64,000 nucleotides of DNA from Aestuariispira insulae (GCF_003385955.1 NZ_QRDW01000005.1:124001-188000); one strand, 5' to 3'. Counted from the first letter of the stretch, positions 17,714 through 27,705 are shown. A program made the numbers and translations. The notes: generated by a model from the sequence alone, not told the origin.

Positions 17714-18952
17714 TTACTCGGGAATGACGATATCAACCCGGTCGGGATTGCCGGATTCAACTTTGCTGCCCAGTGCGCGTACATCCATTCGGGTGCTTCT
17801 GACACCTTTTTTCATCAGATAGGTACGGACCGAGAGCGCACGGAACAAAGACATTCTCCGGGCCTGGCTGGGGGACTCGCCTTTTGCTGCGGCATATCCC
17901 AGCAACTGGACCCGAAGATCCTCATCGCTTTCCATTCGAAGGGCCAGTTTATCCAGCGCAGGTTTCACCCCGGCCGGCAGATCGGAGATCCCATCGGGAA
18001 ATTTAATCGACAGGCTGTTTTCTGTCTCGGAAACGAGATTGGGGTCGATCATGGCGACCTGGGTTTCTTCTTCGACAACATTCGCCTTTGCCGGCTCGGT
18101 TTTCGCCTCAGCAGCCTCGGGCTGTGATTCTTCAGCAGGCTTTTCGGGCGCATTTTCAGCAACTGTAGGCTCTTCCGCGGCAGGCTCTGCCTTGGCCGGG
18201 GTCGGAGAAGTCTCTGCAGGCTTGGGGGCAGCCGATTCGGTTTTTTGTTCCGGTTCAGGTGCAGGTTCTGCCTTCGGCGGTTCTACCTTTGCCGGCTTGG
18301 GCATTGGTTTTGCGGCGGTCTTGGTTTCCCCGGTGGTTGTCTCCGCCGGTTGTGAAACTTCTTTCTCAGGAGCCTCTTCCACTTTCATCGGCTGTGGTGC
18401 CGGTGGGGCCGCTTTTTCCACTACGGGCGCGTCGGGCAATTCCGGTTTCGGCGGTGCCTTGGCGGGTTTTGCCATGACTTTTGTTTTGGGCTGTTCCCCG
18501 ACAAGAGTGGATTTGGGCGGCTGTGCGGGGTTCGGCGAGACCTTCACCATCTCGCTGGATGGTTCAACCAGTGTGGATTGCGGCTTGGCTGCGACCGATG
18601 GGCGGGCCGGGGTCGGTTGGCTGGCGCGCGGAGCGGAAGGCGCGATCAACGACGATTTTGGCTGGCCGCTGGGGGCCGCAGGTAAAACGCGGCGCGGTTC
18701 CGGGGCGCTGGTCTTGCTGCCGGGCTGGGCAGGTAAAGGCTGCGTCGGATGCAAAAGCTGAGGCAGATTCGGTGCCGGTCCCAGCGTTTCAAGCGCCTGC
18801 AGGTCCACTTCGACAGGCTCGCCAAAAGAGGCGGTACCCCAATAATAGTTGGTTTGAGCCTGCGCGTTTCCGGACAGGGACAGGCTTGCCCCCGTGCTGA
18901 TCAGAAGAGCCAAGGCAGTGCCGGATAGTAGTGTTTTTGCAACGGACATCAT
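17714..18952 (-). CDS. Periplasmic OmpA-domain protein with long Pro/Ala/Glu linker
   Basis: This 412-residue exported protein has a signal peptide (about 1-33, TALALLISTGASLSLSGNAQA), then a low-complexity stretch rich in Pro, Ala, Lys and Glu (about 60-300). A C-terminal OmpA-like domain follows (about 310-410, LRVQLLGYAAAKGESPSQAR and LFRALSVRTYLMKKG). The linker could stretch across the periplasm. It lies 62 bases ahead of the MotA/TolQ-like gene on the same strand, completing a three-gene envelope cluster that mirrors TolA-TolQ-TolR in parts but not in order. Confidence 0.82.
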   Translation of the reverse strand: MMSVAKTLLSGTALALLISTGASLSLSGNAQAQTNYYWGTASFGEPVEVDLQALETLGPAPNLPQLLHPTQPLPAQPGSKTSAPEPRRVLPAAPSGQPKSSLIAPSAPRASQPTPARPSVAAKPQSTLVEPSSEMVKVSPNPAQPPKSTLVGEQPKTKVMAKPAKAPPKPELPDAPVVEKAAPPAPQPMKVEEAPEKEVSQPAETTTGETKTAAKPMPKPAKVEPPKAEPAPEPEQKTESAAPKPAETSPTPAKAEPAAEEPTVAENAPEKPAEESQPEAAEAKTEPAKANVVEEETQVAMIDPNLVSETENSLSIKFPDGISDLPAGVKPALDKLALRMESDEDLRVQLLGYAAAKGESPSQARRMSLFRALSVRTYLMKKGVRSTRMDVRALGSKVESGNPDRVDIVIPE

Positions 18953-19135
18953 GCTTACCGCTTGTTCTTATTACTTGATCCGGCAGCTATTTCCCCAGTG
19001 ATGATTCGTGTTTGGGTTTTATTCCTGTTCCCGAATCACTTTTTGCTCCCAGACCGGGCGAAGCATACCCCAGCCCCGAACAGCGGACAACCATTCAGCG
19101 TCGTATTTATGAGATTAAGGTTTTGTGACGCAGGC

Positions 19136-19156
19136 AAAAACGCCGGTTAACCGGCG
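19136..19156 (-). terminator. suhB terminator with the stop codon in its loop
   Basis: On the minus strand CGCCGG-TTAA-CCGGCG is followed by TTTTTGCC. The TTAA loop at 19147-19150 contains the suhB stop codon TAA, so the stem overlaps the coding end. Confidence 0.75.
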
Positions 19157-19950
19157 CTGCGCAACAGATCCAGCAGGCTTTTATGAATCTTCTCATTGCC
19201 TGCAACAATGTCTTGGGAAGTGAATTTATATTTGCGCGCCTGGGCATCAGAGACCATGCCGCCGGCTTCTTTGACCATCAACAGTCCGGCGGCCACATCC
19301 CATGGCTTCAGGCCGCGTTCCCAAAAGCCATCGAAACGGCCGGCCGCCACATAGGCGAGATCCAGGCTGGCGGTGCCCCAGCGGCGAACACCGGCGGTTT
19401 TTGCCATGACCTTTTCCAGGCGGCGCAGGAATTGCTGATGGCCTTCGCCCTCTTGAACGCCCAGGAAGGGGATACCGGTTGCAAAGACGCTGTCTGACAG
19501 GCGTGCGCGTGCCGAGACGCGCAAACGCCGGTCATTCTGGTAGGCACCTTTGCCTTTTTCAGCCCAGTACATCTCGTCCTTGATCGGATCATAGATCACA
19601 CCGGCGACCACTTCGCCGCGCTGTTCCATAGCGACGGAAATGGCAAAATGCGGCAGACCATGCAGGAAGTTGGTGGTGCCATCAAGGGGATCGATGATAA
19701 AGCGATGCTCATCATCATTGCCTTTGATCTCGCCGCTTTCTTCCATCAGGAAACCAAAATCCGGGCGTGCTTTTTCAAGTTCGCGCAGCAATGTCTGCTC
19801 CGCCCGCTGATCCGCTGCCGATACAAAATCAGCCGGGCCCTTGCGGGAAACCTGCAGCTGTTCAATTTCCCCAAAATCGCGAACCAGGCCACGGCCGGCT
19901 TTTTCGACGGCCTTGGTCATAACGTTGAGGATGGCAGAGCGGACAATCAT
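19147..19950 (-). CDS. suhB: Inositol-1-monophosphatase family protein
   Basis: This 267-residue magnesium-dependent phosphatase removes phosphate from inositol monophosphate; in E. coli SuhB also binds the transcription antitermination complex. The metal motifs are seen: MEESGEIKG (Glu of the first site), IDPLDGTTNFLHG (residues near 86-98) and WDVAAGLLMVKEAGG near residue 213. The start ATG at 19950 has AAGAAAG upstream. The gene stands alone between the envelope cluster and efp. Confidence 0.92.
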   Translation of the reverse strand: MIVRSAILNVMTKAVEKAGRGLVRDFGEIEQLQVSRKGPADFVSAADQRAEQTLLRELEKARPDFGFLMEESGEIKGNDDEHRFIIDPLDGTTNFLHGLPHFAISVAMEQRGEVVAGVIYDPIKDEMYWAEKGKGAYQNDRRLRVSARARLSDSVFATGIPFLGVQEGEGHQQFLRRLEKVMAKTAGVRRWGTASLDLAYVAAGRFDGFWERGLKPWDVAAGLLMVKEAGGMVSDAQARKYKFTSQDIVAGNEKIHKSLLDLLRSAG

Positions 19951-20021
19951 GGTTTTTCTTTCTTAAGTATTCAAATGGATCGGCGGTGGCGGTTTTCCGC
20001 CACCGGTCAATCTCAGTCTAA

Positions 20022-20591
20022 TCAGTCTTTGGCGCGTTCCACAAATGTGGAATCTGCTGTATTCACCACGATGCGGGTGCCGGATTCAATATAGGGCGGA
20101 ACCATCACGCGCGCACCATTTTCCAAAATCGCGGGTTTGTAGGACGATGATGCGGTCTGTCCTTTGACAACAGCGTCGGCTTCGGTGATTTCCATGGTGA
20201 CAGTATCGGGCAGCATGACGCTGATCGGGCTGTCTTCGAAGGATTCGATGGTAACAACCATACCGTCCTGGAGGAAAATCGCCTGGTCTTCACCGATCAG
20301 ATCGATATTCACAGCAATCTGCTCATAGGATTCCTGGTCCATGAAGGTGTATTCGTCGCCTTCGTTGAACAGGAACTGGAACTCCTTCTGGTCGAGGCGC
20401 ACACGCTCGACAGTTTCGGAGGAGCGGAAGCGTTCGTTCAGCTTTGTGCCGGAGCGGATATCTTTTAGTTCCACCTGCAGGAATGCGCCGCCCTTGCCGG
20501 GTTTTACATGCTGGGTTTTCACTGCGCGCCACAGACGACCTTCATGTTCAATCACGTTGCCCGGGCGAATAGCGTTACCGTCAATCTTCAT
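20022..20591 (-). CDS. efp: Translation elongation factor P
   Basis: This 189-residue, three-domain ribosome-binding factor rescues stalling at polyproline. The start [18 protein letters not shown] is the normal N-terminus; in-frame codons upstream to 20702 are leader. The exposed loop [12 protein letters not shown] holds the lysine (about 34) that EpmA would beta-lysylate. epmA and epmB are not in this window. The window contains strongly proline-rich clients, TolA and the OmpA-domain protein at 17714-18952, which fits its role. A GGTGGCGG/CCGCCACC stem at 19985-20004 follows the gene. Confidence 0.97.
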   Translation of the reverse strand: MKIDGNAIRPGNVIEHEGRLWRAVKTQHVKPGKGGAFLQVELKDIRSGTKLNERFRSSETVERVRLDQKEFQFLFNEGDEYTFMDQESYEQIAVNIDLIGEDQAIFLQDGMVVTIESFEDSPISVMLPDTVTMEITEADAVVKGQTASSSYKPAILENGARVMVPPYIESGTRIVVNTADSTFVERAKD

Positions 20592-20713
20592 AGAGACCAC
20601 CGTTAGCTTACAATTATAAAGTATGAAATCTGGCGTCTCTATACTCGCATAAGCCGGTAAGAACAAGCGGGCCAATGAATGCAGGGCCGGAAAACCGGCC
20701 AAAGACGCGGAAT

Positions 20714-21370
20714 TTAACGTGAATTTGCCTCAGATAAGGCCTTTGCAAACTGCTTCATCGCCGCCTCTGGTCCTTCCGCCGCGGACCAAATGGAAGAAAT
20801 GCCGGCAATAAAGTCGGCACCCGCAGCCACGGCCATATCGCAATTTTCCGGGCTGACCCCGCCGATGGCGACCTGAGGCAATTCCATCATCCTACCCCAC
20901 CAGCGGATCGCTTCCATGGCATCTTCCATTGGGGGCAGATCCTTGGTCGGGGACATGAAGACCGGGCCGAAGCTGACATAGTCCGCGCCGGCTTCCCCCA
21001 GTTCCATAGCCAGATGGCGGGAGTTACGGCAGGAGACTCCGATGGATTTATCATTGCCGAGCAACTTGCGGGCGGCCTTGACCATCTTTGCGCTCAAATC
21101 ATTTTCAAGATGTACGCCGTCCAGGTCCAACTCTTTGGTCAATTGCACATGATCACAAAGAAGGAACGGGATATCATATTTCCAGACAAGGGGGGCGAGA
21201 GTTTTGGCTGCAACACGAATCTCGTCTTCATCGGCGTCCGGCAACCGGAGCTGAAAACAGGATACCGACCCGGCGGCTAGAGTTTTTTCCAGGAGGGCGG
21301 CAAAAGATTCCGGATCCAGCTTTTCAGGACTGATCAGATAAAATTCGCAAGGGGGCAGGTCGTCGGACAC
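20714..21370 (-). CDS. thiE: Thiamine-phosphate synthase (ThiE-like)
   Basis: This 218-residue TIM-barrel enzyme joins the thiazole and pyrimidine moieties to thiamine phosphate. Recognisable parts are [20 protein letters not shown] (pyrophosphate-binding region), [18 protein letters not shown] and [16 protein letters not shown], then [10 protein letters not shown] near residue 172. A GTG at 21370 is the start. The gene stands apart from other thi genes and no TPP riboswitch is visible in its short upstream region. A TenI-type aminase is possible, but the preserved FGPVF and IGG motifs favour synthase. Confidence 0.85.
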   Translation of the reverse strand: MSDDLPPCEFYLISPEKLDPESFAALLEKTLAAGSVSCFQLRLPDADEDEIRVAAKTLAPLVWKYDIPFLLCDHVQLTKELDLDGVHLENDLSAKMVKAARKLLGNDKSIGVSCRNSRHLAMELGEAGADYVSFGPVFMSPTKDLPPMEDAMEAIRWWGRMMELPQVAIGGVSPENCDMAVAAGADFIAGISSIWSAAEGPEAAMKQFAKALSEANSR

Positions 21371-21469
21371 AGAGTGTTAGCCTCAAAAAGATGCAATGAA
21401 AGCCTTTGTCTACTCAATCAGGGGCAACAAGGCAATGAGAGGCTGTTTCCTCAAGGGGCGGCCAAACGG

Positions 21470-22543
21470 TCAGGCAAGAAGGTTCAATTGCGCCTGGAGG
21501 ATCAAATCGCTGCGATCAATGGGCTTATGCAGCCCCATGACGGAGTTGAAGTCGATCGACCGGGTAACCAACTGGCCTGTGTAATCGAAATCGAACATGA
21601 AGGGCCGGTTGTCCTGATACAGGCTGATGGCGTCATCCTGCCATTGTGCCGTGGTCTTGATTTCGGCGTCATTGCTGACTTTGAGGAAATCCGGAATCAA
21701 ATGGTCCGCAGTATATTGCGATGTATCGGGGTCGATCCGGACATTGGAAAAGACCGCCACGTCGCCATTATCGTCCAGGCCTAAGAAATAATTGTCGCGG
21801 TCGCTGTGATAACCAAGGGCTGTGAATTCCCACAACTGGGATGCGGTGGCTGTGCCATCGATAATTCGCTCAAGCCGATCCCGGGCCGCCAGCAGCTTTA
21901 GCTGGTCTTCCTCATTTTCATATTCGGAAAAATCGTGATCCAACTGGTTGAGCGCGATCAGTTCGCCATCGGCGTTCAACGCAACCTTGACCGGAACACC
22001 GATATCTTCATAGAGCTGAAAATCCTTTTCCCATTGTTCGATTGCCGGGAAATGCTGTTCCAGTTGCACCAGTTTGATTACGGCACCGACCAGTTTGCTC
22101 CGGAAACCTTCGCGGGTATTTTGCAGATCGACGGCCTCGCCCATGGATTTGAAGTCTTCAGCGGCCTGACGAATGGCCGCTTTCTGTACATCGTTGTAGC
22201 CGTCGAGGTCGCCTTCAATCTGTGCTTCGGTGGTGATGTTTCCGACCTCATCCACCAGCAGGCGGAAAGGCTGGCCGGTCAGCATCAGATAGCCCGCAGT
22301 AGTCTCCCAATCCTCCGACGGATCAATGAGGCCCTGCCGGATGCCCTCGAGACGGTTAAGGGCCCCGCGGATGATCAACTGCTTGGTCGCATCCTGCTTG
22401 GCATTGTCCAAGGTGGTCTGAATATTGATGACCCCGGTCGCTTTCGGGGTGAATTCGCCGGGTTTTTTGGGATTGGTAATATTGTCCAGCAGCGTGCTAA
22501 CACTGTGCTGTATGCCGACAAATCCGCTGATTGAATTAACCAC
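21470..22543 (-). CDS. Unrecognised 357-residue soluble protein
   Basis: The frame starts with a GTG at 22543, seven bases after GGTGGAG, and has normal codon texture, so it is a real gene. The product is acidic and has no signal peptide or membrane segment. The N-terminal ISGFVGIQHSVSTLLDNI followed by a Lys/Pro/Thr stretch looks like the start of a structural or exported protein. The middle is helical (AAIRQAAEDFKSMGEAVDL), and the C-terminal half has Asp-rich strands (YFLGLDDNGDVAVFSNVR). It stands alone in its transcription unit. I recognise no domain. Confidence 0.65.
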   Translation of the reverse strand: MVNSISGFVGIQHSVSTLLDNITNPKKPGEFTPKATGVINIQTTLDNAKQDATKQLIIRGALNRLEGIRQGLIDPSEDWETTAGYLMLTGQPFRLLVDEVGNITTEAQIEGDLDGYNDVQKAAIRQAAEDFKSMGEAVDLQNTREGFRSKLVGAVIKLVQLEQHFPAIEQWEKDFQLYEDIGVPVKVALNADGELIALNQLDHDFSEYENEEDQLKLLAARDRLERIIDGTATASQLWEFTALGYHSDRDNYFLGLDDNGDVAVFSNVRIDPDTSQYTADHLIPDFLKVSNDAEIKTTAQWQDDAISLYQDNRPFMFDFDYTGQLVTRSIDFNSVMGLHKPIDRSDLILQAQLNLLA

Positions 22544-22835
22544 CTGAATTCTCCACCTTTCTGGCTCAACTATCGGTGATTCTACAAAGCAAAAAGCTTG
22601 CCAGATTCTTCTGGCACTATGGGACTATAGCACAGGACCGCTGGAATTGGGAGTGATTCCTGTCACAGCGCCCTATCTTCAGAAGCTGGCTAAGGATTTT
22701 GGTTAATTTTTACATGTTTTTAAGAGCATAAGGCTATGATAACGGAATGCTGACGGGTTTGGCCTGAATAAAAGAGCAGCAAATTATTGATCTGGCCGGG
22801 CAATGTGCAGGGCTTGGTGTATGGGGGCCGTTGGA

Positions 22836-23612
22836 ATGTTTGGACGTCGAAAAGAGGAAAATGCGGGTCGCGGGTGTCGCCTTGGGGTGTTGGCGGGGAT
22901 TGGTTTGGCCGTCATTGCAACCACGTTACCGGCAAATGCTGATGAAGGCTGCAAATACACGGTTGGATGGGCGGAGTTTCCGCCTTATGCCATCCCCAGT
23001 GACAATGGCGTGCCGCGCGGTGTGGATATCGAATATCTTCAGACGGTTTTGAATCGCCGGGGGTGTCAGGTTGTTTTCCGGAACATGCCCTGGATCCGTG
23101 CGCAAATTGCCCTGGAGCATGGGGTCGTTGATATCCTGCCGTATATTGCCTTCAACCAGAAAAGGGAAAGTTACGGTCATTTTTCTATTCCCTATCGGGA
23201 TGCAGTGACGGGTGTTTTGATGCGTCGTGATGATAAACGCTTGAAATTCGTTCATACCCTGCAGGACTTGGGGCAGCGCGCCATGAGGATAGGGGTTGTT
23301 CGTGGAGTCTGGAACGGCCCCAGGCTGAATGAGTTGAAACAGGGACATCCAGATCTGTTCGAAGAATATGCCGAGACGTCTCTTCGGGTTCCTATGCTGC
23401 TCAGTGGTCGGGCAGATGCCATCATCGACGACAGGGACAGTCTGGTATTCGATATCAACCAGCGCGGGCTTTCGCAGCGCTTGGTGGTACTGGATATTGA
23501 AGTCGACCGCAGGCCTTTCCACTTGTTGTTCAGCCGGAAAACGGTGACCTTGGATGAGGTTCAAGAAATCAACCGGTTGATTGAGTTGGTGACCTATCGG
23601 CGTTTGGAATAA
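22836..23612 (+). CDS. Periplasmic solute-binding protein, family 3 type (orphan)
   Basis: This secreted bilobed binding protein is about 258 residues from the ATG at 22836 (GGGGG lies upstream); the frame is open to an ATG at 22803. A signal peptide (LGVLAGIGLAVIATTLPANA) precedes CKYTVGWAEFPPYAIPSD and RGVDIEYLQTVLNRRG, the usual ligand-pocket region, and the protein ends LIELVTYRRLE. It resembles the orphan binding proteins at 5067 and 5958 in size and lack of a partner permease. The ligand is unknown. Confidence 0.78.
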   Translation: MFGRRKEENAGRGCRLGVLAGIGLAVIATTLPANADEGCKYTVGWAEFPPYAIPSDNGVPRGVDIEYLQTVLNRRGCQVVFRNMPWIRAQIALEHGVVDILPYIAFNQKRESYGHFSIPYRDAVTGVLMRRDDKRLKFVHTLQDLGQRAMRIGVVRGVWNGPRLNELKQGHPDLFEEYAETSLRVPMLLSGRADAIIDDRDSLVFDINQRGLSQRLVVLDIEVDRRPFHLLFSRKTVTLDEVQEINRLIELVTYRRLE

Positions 23613-23624
23613 GTGGCCAAAGAA

Positions 23625-23652
23625 AAAACCCCGCCGGAAAGCGGGGTTTTCT
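23625..23652. terminator. Bidirectional terminator between the binding-protein gene and gap
   Basis: AACCCCGC and GCGGGGTT form a stem with a CGGAAA loop and T/A runs on the flanks. TTTTCTG follows in three tandem copies (about 23647-23667). It separates convergent transcription of the binding-protein gene and gap. Confidence 0.8.
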
Positions 23653-23684
23653 GTTTTCTGTTTTCTGTTTGGCCTTGGAGCTGA

Positions 23685-24692
23685 TCAGGCCAATTCGCCC
23701 ATGACCTTGGCGGTGTCCAGCATGCGGCAGGAGAAGCCCCATTCATTGTCATACCAAGCCATGACCTGAACCAGGGTGCCTTCGGACACCTGGGTCTGCG
23801 TGGCGTCAAAAATGGAGCTTGCCGGGTGGTGATTGAAATCACAGGAAACCAATGGCAGTTCGTTGATTGCGAGCACGCCTTTCAGTTCGTTATTGGCGGC
23901 TTCCTGCATGGCGGCGTTGATTTCTTCCGCCGAGGTGTCACGCGCGGCATCAAATTTCAGATCCACCAGGGAGACATTGGAGGTCGGCACCCGTACAGCG
24001 GAGCCATCCAGCTTGCCTTTCAGTTCCGGCAGCACCTTACCCACGGCACGGGCAGCGCCCGTTGAGGTCGGGATCATGGAAACGCCGGCCGCGCGGGCGC
24101 GGCGCAGGTCTTTGTGGGAATTGTCCAAAATCCGCTGGTCGGTGGTGTAGGCATGGATGGTCGTCATGAAGCCGCGGTCGATTCCGATTTTGTCCTGCAG
24201 GACTTTGGCGACCGGTGCCAGACAGTTGGTTGTACAGGATGCGTTGGAAACCACATCATGCTCAGCGGTGATCTGGTCATGGTTCACACCGTAAACAACG
24301 GTCAGAGAATCATCCTTTGCCGGGGCGGAAAGCAGCACTTTCCTGGCACCGGCTTTCAAATGTGCGCGGGATTTTTCGCGCGTGTTGAAAATGCCGGTGC
24401 ATTCCAGGACCACATCAATGCCCAGTTCCTTCCAGGAACAGTTATGGGGATCACGGTGGGCGGAAACGGCAATTTTGCCTTTACCTAAATCCATCCAGTC
24501 GCTGCCATGGGTCACTTCGCCCTGGAAGCGGCCATGCACACTGTCATACTGCAGCAAGTGGCTGGCGCATTCCACGGAACCAGGGGTGTTGATGGCTACG
24601 AATTCGAGGTCGTTCCGGCCCATTTCATGCGCGGCGCGCAGGACCAGGCGACCGATCCGACCGAAACCGTTGATTGCTACCCGAATCGTCAT
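23685..24692 (-). CDS. gap: Glyceraldehyde-3-phosphate dehydrogenase, type I
   Basis: This 335-residue glycolytic/Calvin-type enzyme oxidises glyceraldehyde 3-phosphate with NAD(P). The N-terminal Rossmann motif INGFGRIGR, the catalytic [12 protein letters not shown] (Cys near 155), the phosphate-site STGAAR and the closing [14 protein letters not shown] are all present. The ATG at 24692 is the family start; the frame upstream is leader. It follows tkt on the same strand with a terminator-like stem between them. The sequence places it with transketolase in central sugar metabolism. Confidence 0.96.
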   Translation of the reverse strand: MTIRVAINGFGRIGRLVLRAAHEMGRNDLEFVAINTPGSVECASHLLQYDSVHGRFQGEVTHGSDWMDLGKGKIAVSAHRDPHNCSWKELGIDVVLECTGIFNTREKSRAHLKAGARKVLLSAPAKDDSLTVVYGVNHDQITAEHDVVSNASCTTNCLAPVAKVLQDKIGIDRGFMTTIHAYTTDQRILDNSHKDLRRARAAGVSMIPTSTGAARAVGKVLPELKGKLDGSAVRVPTSNVSLVDLKFDAARDTSAEEINAAMQEAANNELKGVLAINELPLVSCDFNHHPASSIFDATQTQVSEGTLVQVMAWYDNEWGFSCRMLDTAKVMGELA

Positions 24693-24743
24693 TTTCTTCT
24701 CCGTAAAAAAAACCGTCTTCAAATTTTCGAAAGTGAAAAAGAA

Positions 24744-24764
24744 AGGGGCGCCAATGGCGCCCCT
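24744..24764 (-). terminator. Terminator between tkt and gap
   Basis: AGGGGCGCC (24744-24752) pairs with GGCGCCCCT (24756-24764). Read on the minus strand it is followed by TTCTTTTTC. It lies 14 bases after tkt and could partly separate it from gap. Confidence 0.75.
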
Positions 24765-24777
24765 GTTATCTCCGGTA

Positions 24778-26754
24778 TCAGAGCCTTTCCTTGGCCGCCG
24801 CAACAACGGCCTCGGCTGTGATTCCGAAATGTTTGTAAAGATCATCGATCGGCGCGGACTCGCCAAAGCCGGTCATGCCGACAAAGCCGCCGTCAAAACC
24901 GAGATATTTATCCCAGCTCTGCTTGAGTGCCGCTTCAACGGCTACCCGGACGCCTTTGCCCAGGACCGATTTTTTATAATCCGCGTCCTGCTCGTCGAAC
25001 AGTTCCATACAAGGCATGGAAACAACTGCGGCACCAATGCCTTCGGCCTGCAAGCTTTCGCGGGCGGCCAAGGCAATCTCAACCTCGGAACCGGTGGCCA
25101 TCAGGGTGACCTTGCGATCGCCTTCCGCTTCACGCAGCACATAGCCGCCTTTGGAAACCAGGTTTTCTTCCGTATGTGCGGTGCGGACTGTCGGCAGGCC
25201 CTGGCGGGTCAGCGCAAGAATGGAGGGCGCTTTGTCATTTTCCAGCGATGCCGCCCAGGCCTCTGCGGTTTCAACCGTGTCGCAGGGGCGGAAAACATAG
25301 GTGTTCGGCATCACGCGAAGCGCGGAGAGATGCTCGACCGGCTGATGGGTCGGGCCATCTTCGCCAAGGCCGATGGAATCATGGGTCATCACATAAACCA
25401 CCCGCTGGCCCATCAGGGCGGACAGGCGGATTGACGGGCGGCAATAATCGGTGAAGACTAGGAAGGTCGCGCCATAAGGGATCAAACCGCCATGCAGAGC
25501 GATCCCGTTCATGGCGGCGGCCATGCCATGCTCACGCACACCGTAATAGATATAAGAGCCGGAGAAATCTTCCGCCGATACCGGGGCCATGCCGCCGGCT
25601 TTGGTGTTGTTGGAGCCGGTCAGATCGGCGGATCCGCCCGCCATTTCCGGAATGGCCGCGGTCAGCACATCCAGCGTCTTCTGGGAGGAAACACGGGTCG
25701 CCAGTTTCGGCTGATCTTCGGAAATCTGCTTTTTGAAGGCATTGAGTGCTTCCTGCCAACCTTCGGCCAGTTCACCGCTCTGTCCACGCCAGAAGGCTTC
25801 CTGCAGATCCTTATTTTTGCCATCCAGTCGATCGGCCCAGGCCGCTGCTTCGGACTGGGAGCGCAGGCCCGCTTCGCGCCATGCGCCAAGAACCTCTTCG
25901 GGGATGACAAAAGGCTCATGAGACCAGCCCAAGGCTTCACGGGTGCCCTTGATCTCGTCTTCACCCAGCGGCGCGCCATGGGAGCCGGAGGTGCCGGCCT
26001 TGGTCGGGGCGCCGTAACCGATGGTGGTCTTGCAGGCGATCAGGGACGGGGTGTTGGTGGTTTTTGCCTTGGCGATTGCGGCTTCAATGGCGTCCGGGTC
26101 ATGGCCGTCAATGGCCTGGACGTCCCAACCGCTGGCTTTGAAACGCGCCAGTTGATCATCGGAAACGGCGATATCGGTCTTGCCGTCGATGGTGATGCCA
26201 TTGTCATCAAACAGAACGATCAGCTTGCCGAGCTTCCAGTGGCCAGCCATGGAGATCGCTTCATGGCTGATGCCTTCCATCAGGCAGCCATCGCCGGCAA
26301 TAGCATAGGTATAATGGTCGACCACATCATCGCCGAAACGGGCGGCGAGCATGCGCTCAGCCAGCGCCATGCCAACAGCATTGCCGATCCCCTGACCAAG
26401 CGGGCCGGTGGTCGTCTCGATGCCGCCCGCATAGCCATATTCCGGATGACCGGCGGTTTTCGCGCCCATCTGACGGAAGTTTTTCAGCTCTTCCAGCGTC
26501 ATGTCTTCATAGCCGGTCAAATGCAGCAACGAATAAAGCAGCATGGAACCGTGGCCTGCGGACAGGACAAAACGGTCCCGGTCTGGCCAATGCGGCTGTT
26601 TCGGATCAAATTTCAGGAATTTCGAGAAAAGCACGGTGGCAACATCGGCCATGCCCATCGGCATGCCCGGATGGCCGGATTTGGCTTGTTGCACGGCATC
26701 CATAGCCAGCGCGCGAATTGCGTTGGCCATGTCCTTATGAGCGGAAGAAGGCAT
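24778..26754 (-). CDS. tkt: Transketolase
   Basis: This 658-residue thiamine-diphosphate enzyme moves two-carbon units between sugar phosphates in the pentose phosphate pathway. Features are [18 protein letters not shown] near residue 26, the ThDP motif [13 protein letters not shown] with its LIVLFDDN end (about 154-185), the pyrimidine-domain [17 protein letters not shown] and the [17 protein letters not shown] segment near 460. Full family length. The start at 26754 is followed by a normal N-terminus ([20 protein letters not shown]). It lies just upstream of gap. Confidence 0.96.
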   Translation of the reverse strand: MPSSAHKDMANAIRALAMDAVQQAKSGHPGMPMGMADVATVLFSKFLKFDPKQPHWPDRDRFVLSAGHGSMLLYSLLHLTGYEDMTLEELKNFRQMGAKTAGHPEYGYAGGIETTTGPLGQGIGNAVGMALAERMLAARFGDDVVDHYTYAIAGDGCLMEGISHEAISMAGHWKLGKLIVLFDDNGITIDGKTDIAVSDDQLARFKASGWDVQAIDGHDPDAIEAAIAKAKTTNTPSLIACKTTIGYGAPTKAGTSGSHGAPLGEDEIKGTREALGWSHEPFVIPEEVLGAWREAGLRSQSEAAAWADRLDGKNKDLQEAFWRGQSGELAEGWQEALNAFKKQISEDQPKLATRVSSQKTLDVLTAAIPEMAGGSADLTGSNNTKAGGMAPVSAEDFSGSYIYYGVREHGMAAAMNGIALHGGLIPYGATFLVFTDYCRPSIRLSALMGQRVVYVMTHDSIGLGEDGPTHQPVEHLSALRVMPNTYVFRPCDTVETAEAWAASLENDKAPSILALTRQGLPTVRTAHTEENLVSKGGYVLREAEGDRKVTLMATGSEVEIALAARESLQAEGIGAAVVSMPCMELFDEQDADYKKSVLGKGVRVAVEAALKQSWDKYLGFDGGFVGMTGFGESAPIDDLYKHFGITAEAVVAAAKERL

Positions 26755-27105
26755 AGATTTGTCGGCTCTTGTCTGATCTGGGGATGGAATACGCTCATCC
26801 CGGCAGTTGTTTACAATGGCATTTTAGCGGCACGTTGCCTGTCTTGAAACGGGCGCAACATGCCGCCATAGGCCCGTTTGGTCAACGGATTCTTGTCCAA
26901 AGGCGTCAAAAAGATATGCATAGTGCCAATTCCGGGGAGCTGGGTTGATGGATTGGCTATGTGGGTGTCGAAATACAATTGCGGCAATCTTCGGGCAACG
27001 CGCGAGACTTGGTTGACCATGAAGGCCGATGGGCCTAGTTTTCCTGGGAACAGATGGGCCTCTTGAGAGAGTGTCTTAGAAAATATCGACGACTGATTGA
27101 TCTGA
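26755..27105. other. Intergenic region between tkt and zauP
   Basis: These 351 bases lie between divergent genes and must hold both promoters. I saw no RNA gene. A 69-codon open frame on the minus strand (27020 to 26811) has no ribosome site or family signature and was not called. Confidence 0.55.
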
Positions 27106-27357
27106 ATGACAAGTTTGGAAGAAGCGAAACACCGGCTGGAGACGGCGTTGGCCCGATTGGACCAGGCGGTATCGGCACGGCTTGATGATCTGAGCGGGCT
27201 GCGTGAAGGCGAGGCCGGGCATCAGGAATTGCGACAGGATTGCCAGACATTGCGGGCTGAAAACGGCGAGCTGCGCCAGCTGACGGAACAGACTGCAAGC
27301 CGCCTTGAGGTGGCGTTAACGCGTTTGGGCAACGTTCTTGAAAGTACGGCATCATGA
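27106..27357 (+). CDS. zauP: Small coiled-coil division protein, ZauP-like
   Basis: This 83-residue, almost wholly helical protein has heptad patterns in two halves (LEEAKHRLETALARLDQAV and LRQLTEQTASRLEVALTRL) joined by a Gly-containing break. Its stop overlaps the zapA start by four bases (ATGA), so the two are translationally coupled. In Caulobacter a coiled-coil protein encoded directly upstream of zapA, ZauP, partners ZapA at the FtsZ ring. Size, composition and position match, though sequence identity was not tested. Confidence 0.72.
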   Translation: MTSLEEAKHRLETALARLDQAVSARLDDLSGLREGEAGHQELRQDCQTLRAENGELRQLTEQTASRLEVALTRLGNVLESTAS

Positions 27358-27695
27358 GTCAGGTGGAGCTTGTCATCAACGGCCGCACTTACGCGGTGAC
27401 CTGTGACGATGGCCAGGAAGAGCATCTTCGTAAATTGGGCGGATTTCTGTCCTCACGTGTGGAGGAACTGGTTGGTTCGATCGGCCAGGTTGGCGAAGCG
27501 CGGTTGATGCTGATGGCGGGCCTGATGGTCGCGGATGAATTGTCCGACGCCTATGGTGAGCTGGAAGAGATGCGGCAGAATGGGGGCGGATCAACGTCTC
27601 AATCAGGGGCGGAAGATGAAAATCAGGCCCTGGAAATGCTGGATTCGGTCGCGGAACGCATCGAAGCTATTGCAGCGAGGCTCGAAGAAGCCTAA
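27354..27695 (+). CDS. zapA: Cell division protein ZapA
   Basis: This 113-residue FtsZ-associated protein bundles FtsZ filaments at mid-cell. The N-terminal globular part VELVINGRTYAVTCDDGQEEHLRKL is the ZapA signature. The C-terminal half is helical for dimer and tetramer formation (ALEMLDSVAERIEAIAARLEE). It overlaps zauP and lies directly before the 6S RNA and 5-formyltetrahydrofolate cyclo-ligase genes, the arrangement known from many proteobacteria. Confidence 0.92.
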   Translation: MSQVELVINGRTYAVTCDDGQEEHLRKLGGFLSSRVEELVGSIGQVGEARLMLMAGLMVADELSDAYGELEEMRQNGGGSTSQSGAEDENQALEMLDSVAERIEAIAARLEEA

Positions 27696-27705
27696 TTAAA
27701 GGTCA

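Noticed and set aside
20592-21469. TPP riboswitch for thiE
   Set aside because: The short region upstream of the thiE GTG lacks the conserved thi-box sequences.
24382-26847. Long plus-strand frames opposite gap and tkt
   Set aside because: The opposite strand encodes unmistakable GAPDH and transketolase. The frames arise from codon bias.
26811-27020. 69-codon minus-strand frame between tkt and zauP
   Set aside because: There is no ribosome site, no recognised domain and it lies in the shared promoter region.
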